Of a DNA stretch of 64,000 nucleotides, positions 19,693 to 27,342 are shown piece by piece; position 1 is the first letter of the stretch, and each line of letters opens with the position of its first letter. The translations under genes were made by a program, and so were the position numbers. The DNA is from Holophagales bacterium (GTDB lineage Bacteria > Acidobacteriota > Thermoanaerobaculia > Multivoradales > Multivoraceae): NCBI GenBank assembly GCA_009837885.1, contig VXSP01000040.1, positions 144,313 to 208,312 on the forward strand, read 5' to 3'. Under the pieces are notes generated by a model. The model saw only the letters and a list, made by a program, of their open reading frames with translations. It was not told the DNA's origin and ran no database searches.

Positions 19693-20793
19693 TTACTGGC
19701 CGCCGCTGGCCGCGCTGCGCGTCTCGTCCTCGAGCAGTCGCGCGCCCCTGAGGATGTTGCCCATCGCGTAGTTCCCCTCGTGGCAGGCGTACTCGTAGAC
19801 CTTGGCCGGCGTGCCGGGCCACAGGTACTCGCCGCTCCAGGGCGCGCTCCACACGGTCGGATCCTCGACCGTGAACGCGTAGAGGAGGTCATCTTCGTTC
19901 GCTCGAGTGAAGCGCTCGGTCACCTTGAGGTTGCGAGAGGCGAGGAAGAGCGCCGGCCGGTCGATGAAGTTCGTGGTCTCGACCACGAGCGTGTCGCCCT
20001 CCCACCAGCCGATCGAGTCGCCGAGCCAGCGGCGCTCGTCTTCCGGGATGTGCTCGCCGCCGATGCGGACGATGCGCGCGTCGTGGACCATCTCGACGAG
20101 GATCATCAAGTGGTCCTCGGTCTGCACGATCCGCTTGGCGTTGTTGTAGAGCACGGGCAGCATGGGCGGTCCGCCGGTGGAGCCGAAGCCGATCAGGCAA
20201 CGTTCGGGGACGCCCAAGGTCTCCGGGCCGTCGTACGGACCGGGCCCTTCGACCTCGAGCCACCAGGCGGTGCCGTCGTTGCCGCGCCGGCGACCGCTCC
20301 GCTCGGACATCCGCTGCATCGTCTCGGCGGTCAGTTGCGGCATCCTGCCGTTCGCTGGGTCGACGATGATCGAGGTCCGGAACCTGCCGTCGATCGAGAA
20401 CACGTCACTGCCGCGATCCGTCCAGAAGTTGTTGTAGCCGCCGACGTTGCCGGCGCCGCTCGTCTCCCGGAACTCGTCGCCCAGGCCGATCGGCGGCGCG
20501 CCGCCGGGCGGGGGCGGTTCGTCGATCTGGCGGGTAGCGGCCCGGGCCGCCACCCGCTGGCGCTCCCGTTCGACGATCTCCTGCGCCTGCTCGGACGTCA
20601 GGTACAGGTTGTCTCCGAACTCCCGCGGACGCTGCAACGGCGTCAGCGTGGCGATCTCGTAGTCGCCCGTGAGGTCGGGGCGGCCGGAGGCCGTGCGCGG
20701 GATCGCGTCGTCGTCGGCGGCAGGCGCGGCCGGTACAGCGAGGAAGGCGATCGCGGCGGCCGTGGCGGCAGCGAGAGAGGCTCTGCTCTGCAT
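19693..20793 (-). CDS. Secreted 'GRPDLTGDY' protein of unknown function, paralogue of 54308
   Basis: 366 aa from the ATG at 20793 with GAGGAGAG upstream. Signal peptide ending PAAPAAD. Motifs RTASGRPDLTGDYEIATLTPLQRP, a Pro/Gly linker, FSIDGRFRTSIIVDPANGRMP, GDSIGWWEGDTLVVETTNF and YACHEGNYAMGNILRGAR. The protein at 54308-55378 shares this order and most of the motifs, so they are paralogues. Two Cys near the ends could form a disulfide. It is preceded by a sigma70-like promoter and a ~170-nt leader homologous to the one before the ABC operon. No catalytic signature is recognised. Confidence 0.8.
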   Translation of the reverse strand: MQSRASLAAATAAAIAFLAVPAAPAADDDAIPRTASGRPDLTGDYEIATLTPLQRPREFGDNLYLTSEQAQEIVERERQRVAARAATRQIDEPPPPGGAPPIGLGDEFRETSGAGNVGGYNNFWTDRGSDVFSIDGRFRTSIIVDPANGRMPQLTAETMQRMSERSGRRRGNDGTAWWLEVEGPGPYDGPETLGVPERCLIGFGSTGGPPMLPVLYNNAKRIVQTEDHLMILVEMVHDARIVRIGGEHIPEDERRWLGDSIGWWEGDTLVVETTNFIDRPALFLASRNLKVTERFTRANEDDLLYAFTVEDPTVWSAPWSGEYLWPGTPAKVYEYACHEGNYAMGNILRGARLLEDETRSAASGGQ

Positions 20794-20839
20794 GGTGGCT
20801 CTCCTCATCGAGAGGGTTGGCGCCGGGCCTTGTTGGTCG

Positions 20840-20965
20840 CCATGCACAGTGGGCACGAAACGCCCCGCCTATTCGCCGAGCGCCGGGAGCGACCCGGCGC
20901 CTGGTGTCGACTGTTGTATTCGGCAGGAGACCCGGCTCGCAGGCCCACGGCGCGACGACAACCAA
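20840..20965 (-). ncRNA. Structured 5' leader, copy 1
   Basis: Transcribed region between the promoter at 20973-21001 and the start at 20793. It shares with 26085-26224 an identical 17-bp block (20932-20948) and a hairpin with a conserved loop. The hairpin stem here is 8 bp (20880-20887/20893-20900); read on the minus strand its loop is TCGCT. In copy 2 the stem is 5 bp, differs in sequence but keeps the loop. The 17-bp block forms a small GGC/GCC hairpin whose loop contains GCGA, complementary to the UCGC of the other loop. That suggests a kissing interaction. This looks like a leader RNA; no Rfam family is assigned. Confidence 0.5.
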
Positions 20966-20972
20966 CGGCGAG

Positions 20973-21001
20973 AAGCTACCGCGCGGTCGGTTGTCCGTCA
21001 A
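20973..21001 (-). promoter_or_regulatory. Sigma70-like promoter for 19693-20793
   Basis: On the minus strand, -35 TTGACG (20996-21001), a 17-nt spacer, then -10 TAGCTT (20973-20978). It lies directly after the stop of the Yip1-like gene. The homologous promoter at 26232-26261 keeps the same -35 and TAG start of the -10, which supports both. Confidence 0.55.
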
Positions 21002-21010
21002 ACCACACGG

Positions 21011-21706
21011 TCAGGGGAGAGAGGCTGTCGCCGCCGCGACCATCAGGCCCGCCAGACCGATCTCCAGGACCTTTCCTGCCGCCCAGTTGATCGCGGCGAT
21101 GGCGAAACCCGCCGGCCTGGACAGCCGGAACACCGCGGCGGCGCCCAGGCCGAGGAGGAGAAAGGACCAGACGAAGACGAAGGAGCTGATCATCAGGTCG
21201 AGCATCGCGCCGGGCGCGATGTCGGCCACGAGCCCCAGCGCGTCGAACCCGGAGCCCGCTTCTCTGTTCATGACGTTCCGTTGGAACCCGAGGAGGCCGT
21301 CGACCTGGGCGGTTCTCAAGGCCGAGCGAACGACGAAACCCACGGCGCTTATCAGGCCGACGTGGAGCGCCAGCGAGAGGCACTGTTCGATGCTGGCCCG
21401 GCCCTTCAAAGCCGCCGCCAGGAGCCGGAGCACGACTGCCTCGAACACCACTACGAGTGGGATGGCCGCGAAGAAGAGCGAGACGATCCCGTAGGGAATC
21501 TCGGAGAAGTCACCGATGCTGGCCATGGCGCCGAACCACGCTGTAGTCAGCAGCGCGGCCAGGAGCCCCAGGGAGATGCCCAGTGCCAGGCCGGCGGCCC
21601 ACGGGTGGTGCTCGCGGATAATGACGAAGCTCTTCCGTGGAGCGGTGAAGATCCAGATCAGAGCCTTGAACCAGAGGTGACGGCTCGCCTCCGGTTGCTC
21701 GCCCAT
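21011..21706 (-). CDS. Yip1-like membrane protein 2
   Basis: 231 aa from the ATG at 21706; the frame is open far upstream only as a shadow of the neighbouring gene. A short cytoplasmic start, FKALIWIFTAPRKSFVIIREHHPW, is followed by about five hydrophobic helices. This matches the Yip1/DUF1282-type membrane fold. Its start is similar to that of the neighbouring 21751-22530 product (WLKAL...SPRRSFEIIRRRNPW), so the two are paralogues. It is the last gene of the ABC/permease operon, 44 bp after its paralogue. Function is unknown; such proteins often accompany ABC exporters. Confidence 0.75.
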   Translation of the reverse strand: MGEQPEASRHLWFKALIWIFTAPRKSFVIIREHHPWAAGLALGISLGLLAALLTTAWFGAMASIGDFSEIPYGIVSLFFAAIPLVVVFEAVVLRLLAAALKGRASIEQCLSLALHVGLISAVGFVVRSALRTAQVDGLLGFQRNVMNREAGSGFDALGLVADIAPGAMLDLMISSFVFVWSFLLLGLGAAAVFRLSRPAGFAIAAINWAAGKVLEIGLAGLMVAAATASLP

Positions 21707-21750
21707 GCCGGGACTGTATCGACTCGGGATCGACCGGCGCGCCGGCCGCG

Positions 21751-22530
21751 TCAGGTCGGCATGAGGCGGGCCGCAAGACCGGTCGTCGCCGCCGTCAGGG
21801 CCGTCGACGCTGCCCAGTAGATCGCGGCCAGCAACCAGGCCTTGCGTTGCGGGACCTCGAACACCGTTGCAGCGCCCAGGGCGAGCAACGCGAGAAACCA
21901 GACCGTGAACGGGTTGATGCTCGCGTAGACGACGTTGAGCGTCGCGTTGTCGCCGGCCAGCAGAAGGTCGAGTCCCATCGGTGCCTGGAGGTCCAGTTGC
22001 GACCGGATTGCGTCGGTGCCGCGGACGTGGAGGAGAAAGAAGTTGGCCCAGCTCTTGAGATGAATGATCAAGGCCAGGTGGACCATCAGGGAGAGGGACT
22101 GGACGAAACGGAGCCGTCCCTGGAGCGCGATCGCCAGCAGCCAGACGAAGACCGTCTGGACCGCGAGTGCGATGGCCAGTTGCAGGGGGCCGGTCGCCAT
22201 CGCCAGCCAGCGCGTTGCCGATGCTGCCTGCTCGAACTGCGCCATCATGGCGTCGACCTGTTCCGGGTTGCCCGGTAGCCGTTCCGTCAACTGGTTCCGC
22301 ATCGTCTGGAGACCCAGTGGCGCCGAGGCCATCGCCAGGGCGGCGCTTCCGGCTACGAGCAGAAGCAGCGGCGCGAGCCATGGGTTGCGGCGCCGGATGA
22401 TCTCGAAGCTCCGCCGCGGCGACGCGAAGAGCCCCGTGAGCGCCTTGAGCCAGGCGTTCCGGCCCTGTGAGTGGTCAGCGTTCGTTTCGATGTTGCGTCC
22501 GTCGTGGATGCTGCCTGCGTGCTCGGTCAT
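21751..22530 (-). CDS. Yip1-like membrane protein 1
   Basis: 259 aa, ATG overlapping the ABC ATPase stop by 4 nt. Residues ~27-50 (WLKALTGLFASPRRSFEIIR) are followed by five to six hydrophobic segments, with a periplasmic or cytoplasmic loop containing RLPGNPEQVDAMMAQFEQ between the first two. The fold is Yip1-like. Tight coupling with the ATPase suggests it is an accessory membrane subunit of the transporter, or supports membrane handling of its substrate (inferred). Confidence 0.75.
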   Translation of the reverse strand: MTEHAGSIHDGRNIETNADHSQGRNAWLKALTGLFASPRRSFEIIRRRNPWLAPLLLLVAGSAALAMASAPLGLQTMRNQLTERLPGNPEQVDAMMAQFEQAASATRWLAMATGPLQLAIALAVQTVFVWLLAIALQGRLRFVQSLSLMVHLALIIHLKSWANFFLLHVRGTDAIRSQLDLQAPMGLDLLLAGDNATLNVVYASINPFTVWFLALLALGAATVFEVPQRKAWLLAAIYWAASTALTAATTGLAARLMPT

Positions 22531-23312
22531 GTCGTGCTCCTGTTGCCGATCCAGGAGAGGCGGGAGAACCTCTCGCGCCTGGAGATACTGAGAATGAGGT
22601 TTTCGAGCCGCCCGGCGCCGTCTTCTCCCTCGGCGGCGGGCAGTTCACGGAACTCCTCCCGGGAGCACGACAGGAGGACCTTGCCGTCCCTGATGACGGC
22701 GATGTGGGTGGACACCCGCTCGACGTAGTCGAGCATGTGGGAAGTGAGGAAGACGGCTGCTCCCTGCTCGGCCATCTGCTGCAGGATCGACATGACGGTT
22801 CGGGCGCTCAAGGCGTCCATCCCCTCGAACGGCTCGTCGAGGAACAGGACCCGCGGCGCGTGAAGCGTCGCTGCCGCGAGGCGGATCTTCTTCCTCATCC
22901 CGTGCGAGTAGGTCGTGATCGGTCGCCTGGCGGCGTCTTCGAGATCGAAGACCGAGAGCGCTTCGTCGGTCCGCTGCCCGGCGTCCTCACGGCTCAGGCC
23001 ATAGATGCGGGCATACGACAGGAGCAGTTCCTCGCCCGTCAGACTCTCGAACATCACGCTGTGGTCGGGGACGATGCCGAGTTGTTGCTTGAGCTCCGTG
23101 TCGTTGATGTCGATCGGCCTGCCGAGCAGGCGGACCGTGCCGCTCGTGGGATTGAGTACCCCGGTCAGCATGGACCAGGTCGTTGTCTTCCCGGCCCCGT
23201 TGGGACCGACGAAGCCCAGGATCTGCCCTTCCCGGACGTCCAGGTCGACGCCGTCGACGACGACGTTGCCTCCGTACGACCGGGTCAGGTTCTCTGCCTT
23301 GATTACTTCCAT
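22527..23312 (-). CDS. ABC transporter ATP-binding protein
   Basis: 261 aa. Walker A GPNGAGKTTT (residues ~35-44), Q-loop region LGIVPDHS, an atypical signature YSHGMRKK in place of LSGGQ, Walker B RVLFLDEPFEG, and H-loop LTSH are all present, so the ATPase should be active. It belongs to the single-domain class of ABC-2/drug or peptide exporters (CcmA/NatA-like). The YSHGMRKK variant is usual in that class. It lies 51 bp after the short permease-like gene and overlaps the Yip1-like gene. It has no fused C39 peptidase domain; a stand-alone C39 is encoded 4.4 kb upstream. Confidence 0.9.
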   Translation of the reverse strand: MEVIKAENLTRSYGGNVVVDGVDLDVREGQILGFVGPNGAGKTTTWSMLTGVLNPTSGTVRLLGRPIDINDTELKQQLGIVPDHSVMFESLTGEELLLSYARIYGLSREDAGQRTDEALSVFDLEDAARRPITTYSHGMRKKIRLAAATLHAPRVLFLDEPFEGMDALSARTVMSILQQMAEQGAAVFLTSHMLDYVERVSTHIAVIRDGKVLLSCSREEFRELPAAEGEDGAGRLENLILSISRRERFSRLSWIGNRSTT

Positions 23313-23363
23313 CCGTGAGTTCTTCCTTGTAGTTGCAGGGGCGGGTCAGGTAGGGGCAGGGGT

Positions 23364-24353
23364 CTAGTGGGACGGGTCCCTGAGCAGGAGTTCGCGGCCG
23401 CGGGCTGCCAGCATCCGTCGCTGCCTACGTCGAGACGCGTATGCGGCCGCGGCGGCGAGGAGCACTACCGAGACCGCGATGATCGCGGTCGTCAGCATCG
23501 TCACGCGCTGGCGTTCCAGGAGCGCCCAGAGCAGAAAGGAGAGGGCGCCTGGCAGGCCGACGAGGTGTGCGGCCACCAGGGCGGCGCCGAGCCTGGCGCC
23601 GTCGGGGTCGTGCAGGAACCCCTCGTTGCGTTGGGGCCAGCGAAGCTGAATCAGGCCGTACGTTGCGGCGGCCATGAGGAAGCCCGCGAGCATCAGACAG
23701 ACGGCGACGAAGAAGAACTGCCACCCGAACCACTCAAGCGGCGTCAGACCCAGAATGAACGCGATGGCGAAGACGATGACCACGTTCATCGCACGGCCGG
23801 GCGCGCCGAAGATCCCCCGGACCGGGAACGGCAGCGTGAGCGACTCCCGCCATACGTGGCAGGTCGGAGGCTGCTTTCCGATGCGGAGGTCGTTCAGAAA
23901 GATCGCGAGGAGGGCCGCCGGCCCCACCGCGAAGCCGCCCACGGTGGGTATGAGGACGAGGGCGGTACCCACCGGGAGCCAGTAGCCGATCGTGCTGAGA
24001 GCGAAACGGAGCCCGTACAGGTCCCGGAAGCCGACCGGCAGCCGCAGCAGGTCCTCCAGGTCGAGCAGCCAGGTCACGGGCGCTCGAAGCAGCACCTGGG
24101 CGAGCAACGCGATCGCCGTCACGGAGCAGGCGATCAGGCTCAGGAGGTTTCTTCGCAGGGCATCGCTCTCGATGGCAAAGATCGCCGGAAGCAGCCCCAG
24201 GGTCACGACAGTCGCGAACACGAGGAACAGGATGGCAACGAAGATCGCCACCGCCAGCGGCTGCTTGCTCCGCCGGACGGCGTCCGGCAGGACCAGTCGC
24301 GCGAGGGTCAGCAGCAGTTCGGCCCGGCTACCGGGTTTGCCAATCGGTGCCAT
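23364..24353 (-). CDS. Short permease-like membrane protein (internally deleted paralogue of 24361-26019)
   Basis: 329 aa from the ATG at 24353. Its first ~125 residues are almost identical to those of the upstream gene (eight substitutions that I count between SRAE/D and GYWLPV). The C-terminal ~170 residues are similar but more diverged (KQPPTCHVWRESL, AFILGLTPLEWFGW, LIQLRWPQR). Relative to the long copy, about 210 central residues are missing. About eight hydrophobic helices remain. The basic tail ASRRRQRRMLAARG is shared. It is probably the second membrane subunit of the ABC system, derived by tandem duplication. No standard permease family is recognised with confidence. Confidence 0.75.
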   Translation of the reverse strand: MAPIGKPGSRAELLLTLARLVLPDAVRRSKQPLAVAIFVAILFLVFATVVTLGLLPAIFAIESDALRRNLLSLIACSVTAIALLAQVLLRAPVTWLLDLEDLLRLPVGFRDLYGLRFALSTIGYWLPVGTALVLIPTVGGFAVGPAALLAIFLNDLRIGKQPPTCHVWRESLTLPFPVRGIFGAPGRAMNVVIVFAIAFILGLTPLEWFGWQFFFVAVCLMLAGFLMAAATYGLIQLRWPQRNEGFLHDPDGARLGAALVAAHLVGLPGALSFLLWALLERQRVTMLTTAIIAVSVVLLAAAAAYASRRRQRRMLAARGRELLLRDPSH

Positions 24354-24360
24354 GGAGACC

Positions 24361-26019
24361 TCAGGTCTTGCCTGGCCTCCGCACCGTGCCGTCAGTCGCT
24401 CTGTCGGGCGCCTGGTCGGACGTTGCCGGTGCGGTTTCTGGCGGATCCGCCAGCAGGAGTTGAGTCCCGCGCGCGTTGAGCACCCGAACCTGCCGTCTCC
24501 GAGAGACGTATGCGGCCGCGGTGGCGAGGAGGAGGACTGTCGCCGCGATGAACCCGGCAGTGAGAGCGCTGAGACGCTCCCGAGCGTAGAGAATGTACAG
24601 GGCGAAGGAGAGGAATGCTGGAGCAAAGGCGACCTGCGGTACAAGGAGAGACGCCGCGAACCTGGCGGCATTCGTCTCGTGGCTCGGGCCGGCACTGCGT
24701 TGGGGCCAGTAGACCTGAATCAGGCCGTGTGCGGCGTCTGCCAGGAGGAGGCCGGCGAGCATCAGGCAGGACGCAACCACGAAGAATCCCCAGCCGAACC
24801 AGTCGAGCGGCGTCAGACCCAGGATGAACGCAAGAACGAAGACGCTCATCACGCCGGGCGCGCGGCCGGTTGCGCGGAAGATCTGGGGGACTGTGAGGGG
24901 CAGGCCGAGCGATTCCCTCCATACGTAGCAGGTCGGCGGCTGCTTCTCGACTCGGAAACCGTGAAGGGCAAGACCGATGATCCCAGCGAGACCGACCGTG
25001 AGACCGGCTTGGGCCGGTATCCACACCATGGCGAAGGCGGCCGCGATTGCCAGAAGCAGCCTTGCCGGTTTGAGGCGCAACAGGCATTCCACTTCGAGCG
25101 CCGAGAGAGTCGCAATGGGAGTGAGACAGCGCGAGTTTCGGAGTACTCGGGTCAGCGGAAGCACCCCGGAAGCGACTCGCCGGTCACCGCCGGGGCGCTC
25201 CAGGTAGCTACGAAGAAGGAGCCGGTACTCCACCACGGCCAGGGCGCCGAGAACGGCCATCAGGCCGCCGAGTCTCGCCAGATTCGGCAGCGAAGGCCCC
25301 GGTTCGTGGACGATGCCGGCGACAAGGCCCGGCGGCGTGTAGCCGAGGCCGTCGAGAACAGCGGATTCCTCGATAGCCCGAGTGATCCCTTCGGAATCGA
25401 GCTCGCCGCCGAGCGCCAGCGAGCCGAAGAGAATCGCGCCTTGGCAGGCAGCCATGATCACCACCATGGCCAGTGTGCCGAGTCCGCCTTCGACTGAGCG
25501 GTTGACGAGAAGCGACAGGATCGCCGCCGTGCGGCCGAAGATCCAGACCAGGCTCAGAATGGCGAGCAGTGTGATTGGCGCTCCGCTGACGCCTCCCGAT
25601 CTCATGACGGCGAGGTAGACGCCGGCGGGACCGAGGACGGGGAGCCAGTACCCGATCGTGCTCAGGGCGAAACGGAGGCCGTAGAGGTCCCGGAAGCCGA
25701 CGGGCAGCCGCAGCAGGTCCTCCAGGTCGAGCAGCCAGGTGACCGGGGCTCGAAGCAGCACCCGGGCGAGCAACGCGATCGCCGTGACGAAGCAGGCGAT
25801 CAGGCTGAGGAGATTCCTCCTCAGGGCGTCGCTCTCGATGGCGAAGATCGCCGGAAGCAGCCCCAGGGTCGCGACCGTCGCGAACACGAGGAACAGGACG
25901 GCAACCGGGATCGCCACCGCCAGCGGCTGCTTGGCTCGTCGCACGGCATCCGGGAGTGCCAGCCGCGCGAGGGTCAGCAGCAGATCGGCCCGGCTACCCG
26001 GGTGCGTGAACGTCGCCAT
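24361..26019 (-). CDS. Long permease-like polytopic membrane protein of the ABC operon
   Basis: 552 aa, ATG start, about twelve hydrophobic helices. A cytoplasmic start (SRADLLLTLARLALPDAVRRAKQP) leads into the helices. A hydrophilic interval in the middle (residues ~200-300) includes VEYRLLLRSYLERPGGDRR. The KQPPTCYVWRESLGLP segment near residue 370 is shared with the shorter paralogue, and a basic Pro-rich tail follows. It is first in the operon, 7 bp ahead of the paralogue and two genes before the ATPase. It is therefore likely a transporter membrane subunit; homology to ABC-2 permeases is an inference from context. Confidence 0.75.
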   Translation of the reverse strand: MATFTHPGSRADLLLTLARLALPDAVRRAKQPLAVAIPVAVLFLVFATVATLGLLPAIFAIESDALRRNLLSLIACFVTAIALLARVLLRAPVTWLLDLEDLLRLPVGFRDLYGLRFALSTIGYWLPVLGPAGVYLAVMRSGGVSGAPITLLAILSLVWIFGRTAAILSLLVNRSVEGGLGTLAMVVIMAACQGAILFGSLALGGELDSEGITRAIEESAVLDGLGYTPPGLVAGIVHEPGPSLPNLARLGGLMAVLGALAVVEYRLLLRSYLERPGGDRRVASGVLPLTRVLRNSRCLTPIATLSALEVECLLRLKPARLLLAIAAAFAMVWIPAQAGLTVGLAGIIGLALHGFRVEKQPPTCYVWRESLGLPLTVPQIFRATGRAPGVMSVFVLAFILGLTPLDWFGWGFFVVASCLMLAGLLLADAAHGLIQVYWPQRSAGPSHETNAARFAASLLVPQVAFAPAFLSFALYILYARERLSALTAGFIAATVLLLATAAAYVSRRRQVRVLNARGTQLLLADPPETAPATSDQAPDRATDGTVRRPGKT

Positions 26020-26084
26020 CGAGTCCTGGGTGTCGCTCTAGCCGGCTCTGAGGAAAGGTGGGCCGGCACCTGGACTGGTGGCGG

Positions 26085-26224
26085 GCCGAATCGGCCGCTC
26101 TGCGCAGGAGAAACGAGACCCCCCGCCGACTTGCCCGACGCAGGGAGCGACCCTGAGCCCAGGGGCGACGGCTAGGTCTGGCAGGGGGTCCGGCTCGCAG
26201 GCCCACTGCGCCTCTGACGACCAA
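26085..26224 (-). ncRNA. Structured 5' leader, copy 2
   Basis: Lies between the promoter at 26232-26261 and the first permease start at 26019. It shares with copy 1 the identical 17-bp block (26190-26206) and the hairpin 26141-26145/26151-26155 with loop TCGCT on the minus strand. The stem bases differ from copy 1 while pairing is kept. The same loop-loop complementarity (GCGA with UCGC) is present. It probably acts in the transcript of the ABC operon. Confidence 0.5.
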
Positions 26225-26231
26225 CAAACGG

Positions 26232-26261
26232 ACGCTAGCGCGCCGGGATAGCGTCCGTCAA
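26232..26261 (-). promoter_or_regulatory. Sigma70-like promoter for the ABC operon, overlapping a palindrome
   Basis: Minus strand: -35 TTGACG (26256-26261), 18-nt spacer, -10 TAGCGT (26232-26237). A perfect 10-bp inverted repeat (26228-26237 and 26249-26258, 11-nt loop) covers the -10 and most of the spacer. Read on the minus strand the palindrome is followed by TTTGTT. It could therefore be an operator, or a terminator for the peptide genes upstream. Confidence 0.5.
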
Positions 26262-26406
26262 ACATCTCGGCGGGGTTGATGTGGAGTAGAGGAACGATGG
26301 CCACGCAGGGGACGTAGACGGATCGTCCGACGTTGGACGCTCCTGACTCCTTCGTGGCCATCGTACCCACTTCGCTAGGTCGTTCTACCGGGGCCGGGCA
26401 AGAGAC

Positions 26407-26703
26407 CTAGGCGCAAGCGACGAGAGCAATCGGCGCGTAGGCTCCGATCACCGCCACCCCCGGCGGTCCGAACACGGCTCCGGCTGCCATCGCTCCAAAG
26501 CTGAAGCCGAGGACAGCGCCGATGCAGCCCCAGTTCACTCCACCGGTCGCTGCCGCGAGGAGCGGTTCACCGGCTTGCTGGAACTCGACCGGCGGGCCGC
26601 CCTCCGGCACGGCGAAGTTCGAAGGATCGCTGACGCCCGCCGCCGGGGCGAGTGCGAATACGAACGTGAGGAGAAGAACTGCGGATACTACTTTCTTGGA
26701 CAT
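26407..26703 (-). CDS. Small Gly-rich peptide precursor A
   Basis: 98 aa from the ATG at 26703 with AAAGGAA upstream. A Sec-type signal peptide (VVSAVLLLTFVFALAPAAG) is followed by a short linker and a double glycine at residues 54-55 in the context LLAAATGG. The 43-residue C-terminal region VNWGC... to ...VACA is hydrophobic and rich in Gly and Ala at regular spacing (glycine-zipper-like). It is bounded by Cys60 and Cys97. This resembles class II bacteriocin cores, but I know of no close family. It is the last gene of the peptide run, 67 bp after peptide B. Confidence 0.7.
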   Translation of the reverse strand: MSKKVVSAVLLLTFVFALAPAAGVSDPSNFAVPEGGPPVEFQQAGEPLLAAATGGVNWGCIGAVLGFSFGAMAAGAVFGPPGVAVIGAYAPIALVACA

Positions 26704-26770
26704 GTCGATTCCTTTCAATGATTCAGAGGGTCTTCGGTTTGGGGGTTGGTTGGTTCTGCGAGGGCCGGAC

Positions 26771-27091
26771 TCAAAAGAACATGGCGCAGACCATGCCGGC
26801 GCCTCCCAGCACGACGCCAGGAATTGCCCCGACACCGGTCAGCGAAAGAGCGAAGCCGGCGCCCGCGGCGGCGCCGCACAGGAAGTCGGAAGTGGGGCCT
26901 GTTCCCGCTGTCCGCGCCAGTACCTGGTCGGAAAGGGAATGCTGGGCGAGTCCAGGGGCAGGCTCGAGAACGGACACGGCTGGGCGTACGTCGGAGTCCA
27001 GGGGCCAGTAAGGCGAGGAATCAGGCGCGTGACCGGCTGCCGAGAACAGCAATGCGGAACACGCAAGGATGGTCAGAAGAGGCTTTGTCAT
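26771..27091 (-). CDS. Small Gly-rich peptide precursor B
   Basis: 106 aa, ATG with AAAGGAAG upstream. The first ~22 residues are a signal peptide with an internal Cys11 (ILAC could be read as a weak lipobox). A Pro-rich linker leads to LSDQVLARTAGTG (residues 53-65), which resembles the LSxxxL leader part of double-glycine precursors although the final GG is not exact. The C-terminal ~38 residues, from SDFLCG to VCAMFF, are hydrophobic, Gly/Ala-rich and bounded by Cys72 and Cys102. The architecture is the same as peptide A without obvious sequence identity. Confidence 0.65.
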   Translation of the reverse strand: MTKPLLTILACSALLFSAAGHAPDSSPYWPLDSDVRPAVSVLEPAPGLAQHSLSDQVLARTAGTGPTSDFLCGAAAGAGFALSLTGVGAIPGVVLGGAGMVCAMFF

Positions 27092-27128
27092 GAGTAGAGC
27101 TTCCTTTCTTTGTTGTGGAGCGAGTGGC

Positions 27129-27302
27129 TCAGAGCGGGATGTAGCAGTGAAGGGCGATGAGGGCGCCCAGGCCGGGAAACACGCTGCCGACCATGGTCGC
27201 CAGCGCCCAGCAGTTGAAGTCGACGACCCAGACGGCCCCGCCGGTAACGACCGCGAGGCCTGCCTCGGGCAGGTTCGCGAACAGAGTTGACGTGGTCTTC
27301 AT
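27129..27302 (-). CDS. 57-aa double-glycine leader peptide C
   Basis: Short gene with an excellent ribosome-binding site (AAGGAG, 7 nt before ATG at 27302). It lacks a Sec signal. Residues 11-22 (LPEAGLAVVTGG) look like a double-glycine leader, giving a predicted 35-residue core that starts AVWVVDFNCW and ends LHCYIPL, with Cys31 and Cys53. The core is hydrophobic with GLGALIA-type Gly spacing. Position within the peptide run, 40 bp after D and 37 bp before B, supports translation. Likely substrate of the neighbouring C39 peptidase (inferred). Confidence 0.65.
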   Translation of the reverse strand: MKTTSTLFANLPEAGLAVVTGGAVWVVDFNCWALATMVGSVFPGLGALIALHCYIPL

Positions 27303-27342
27303 TTGGCTTCTCCTTGACGCTCTTGGATGTCAGGGCGCGGGG

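Noticed and set aside
22527..23312. Degenerate ABC signature motif (YSHGMRKK) as a sign of inactivation
   Set aside because: This variant is usual in the CcmA/NatA class; Walker A, Walker B and the H-loop are intact.
26038..26370. Minus-strand ORF similar at peptide level to one at 20405-21001, suggesting a conserved small protein
   Set aside because: The similarity is best explained at DNA level as the shared promoter and leader; the frames are disrupted by gaps in the alignment and lack ribosome-binding sites.
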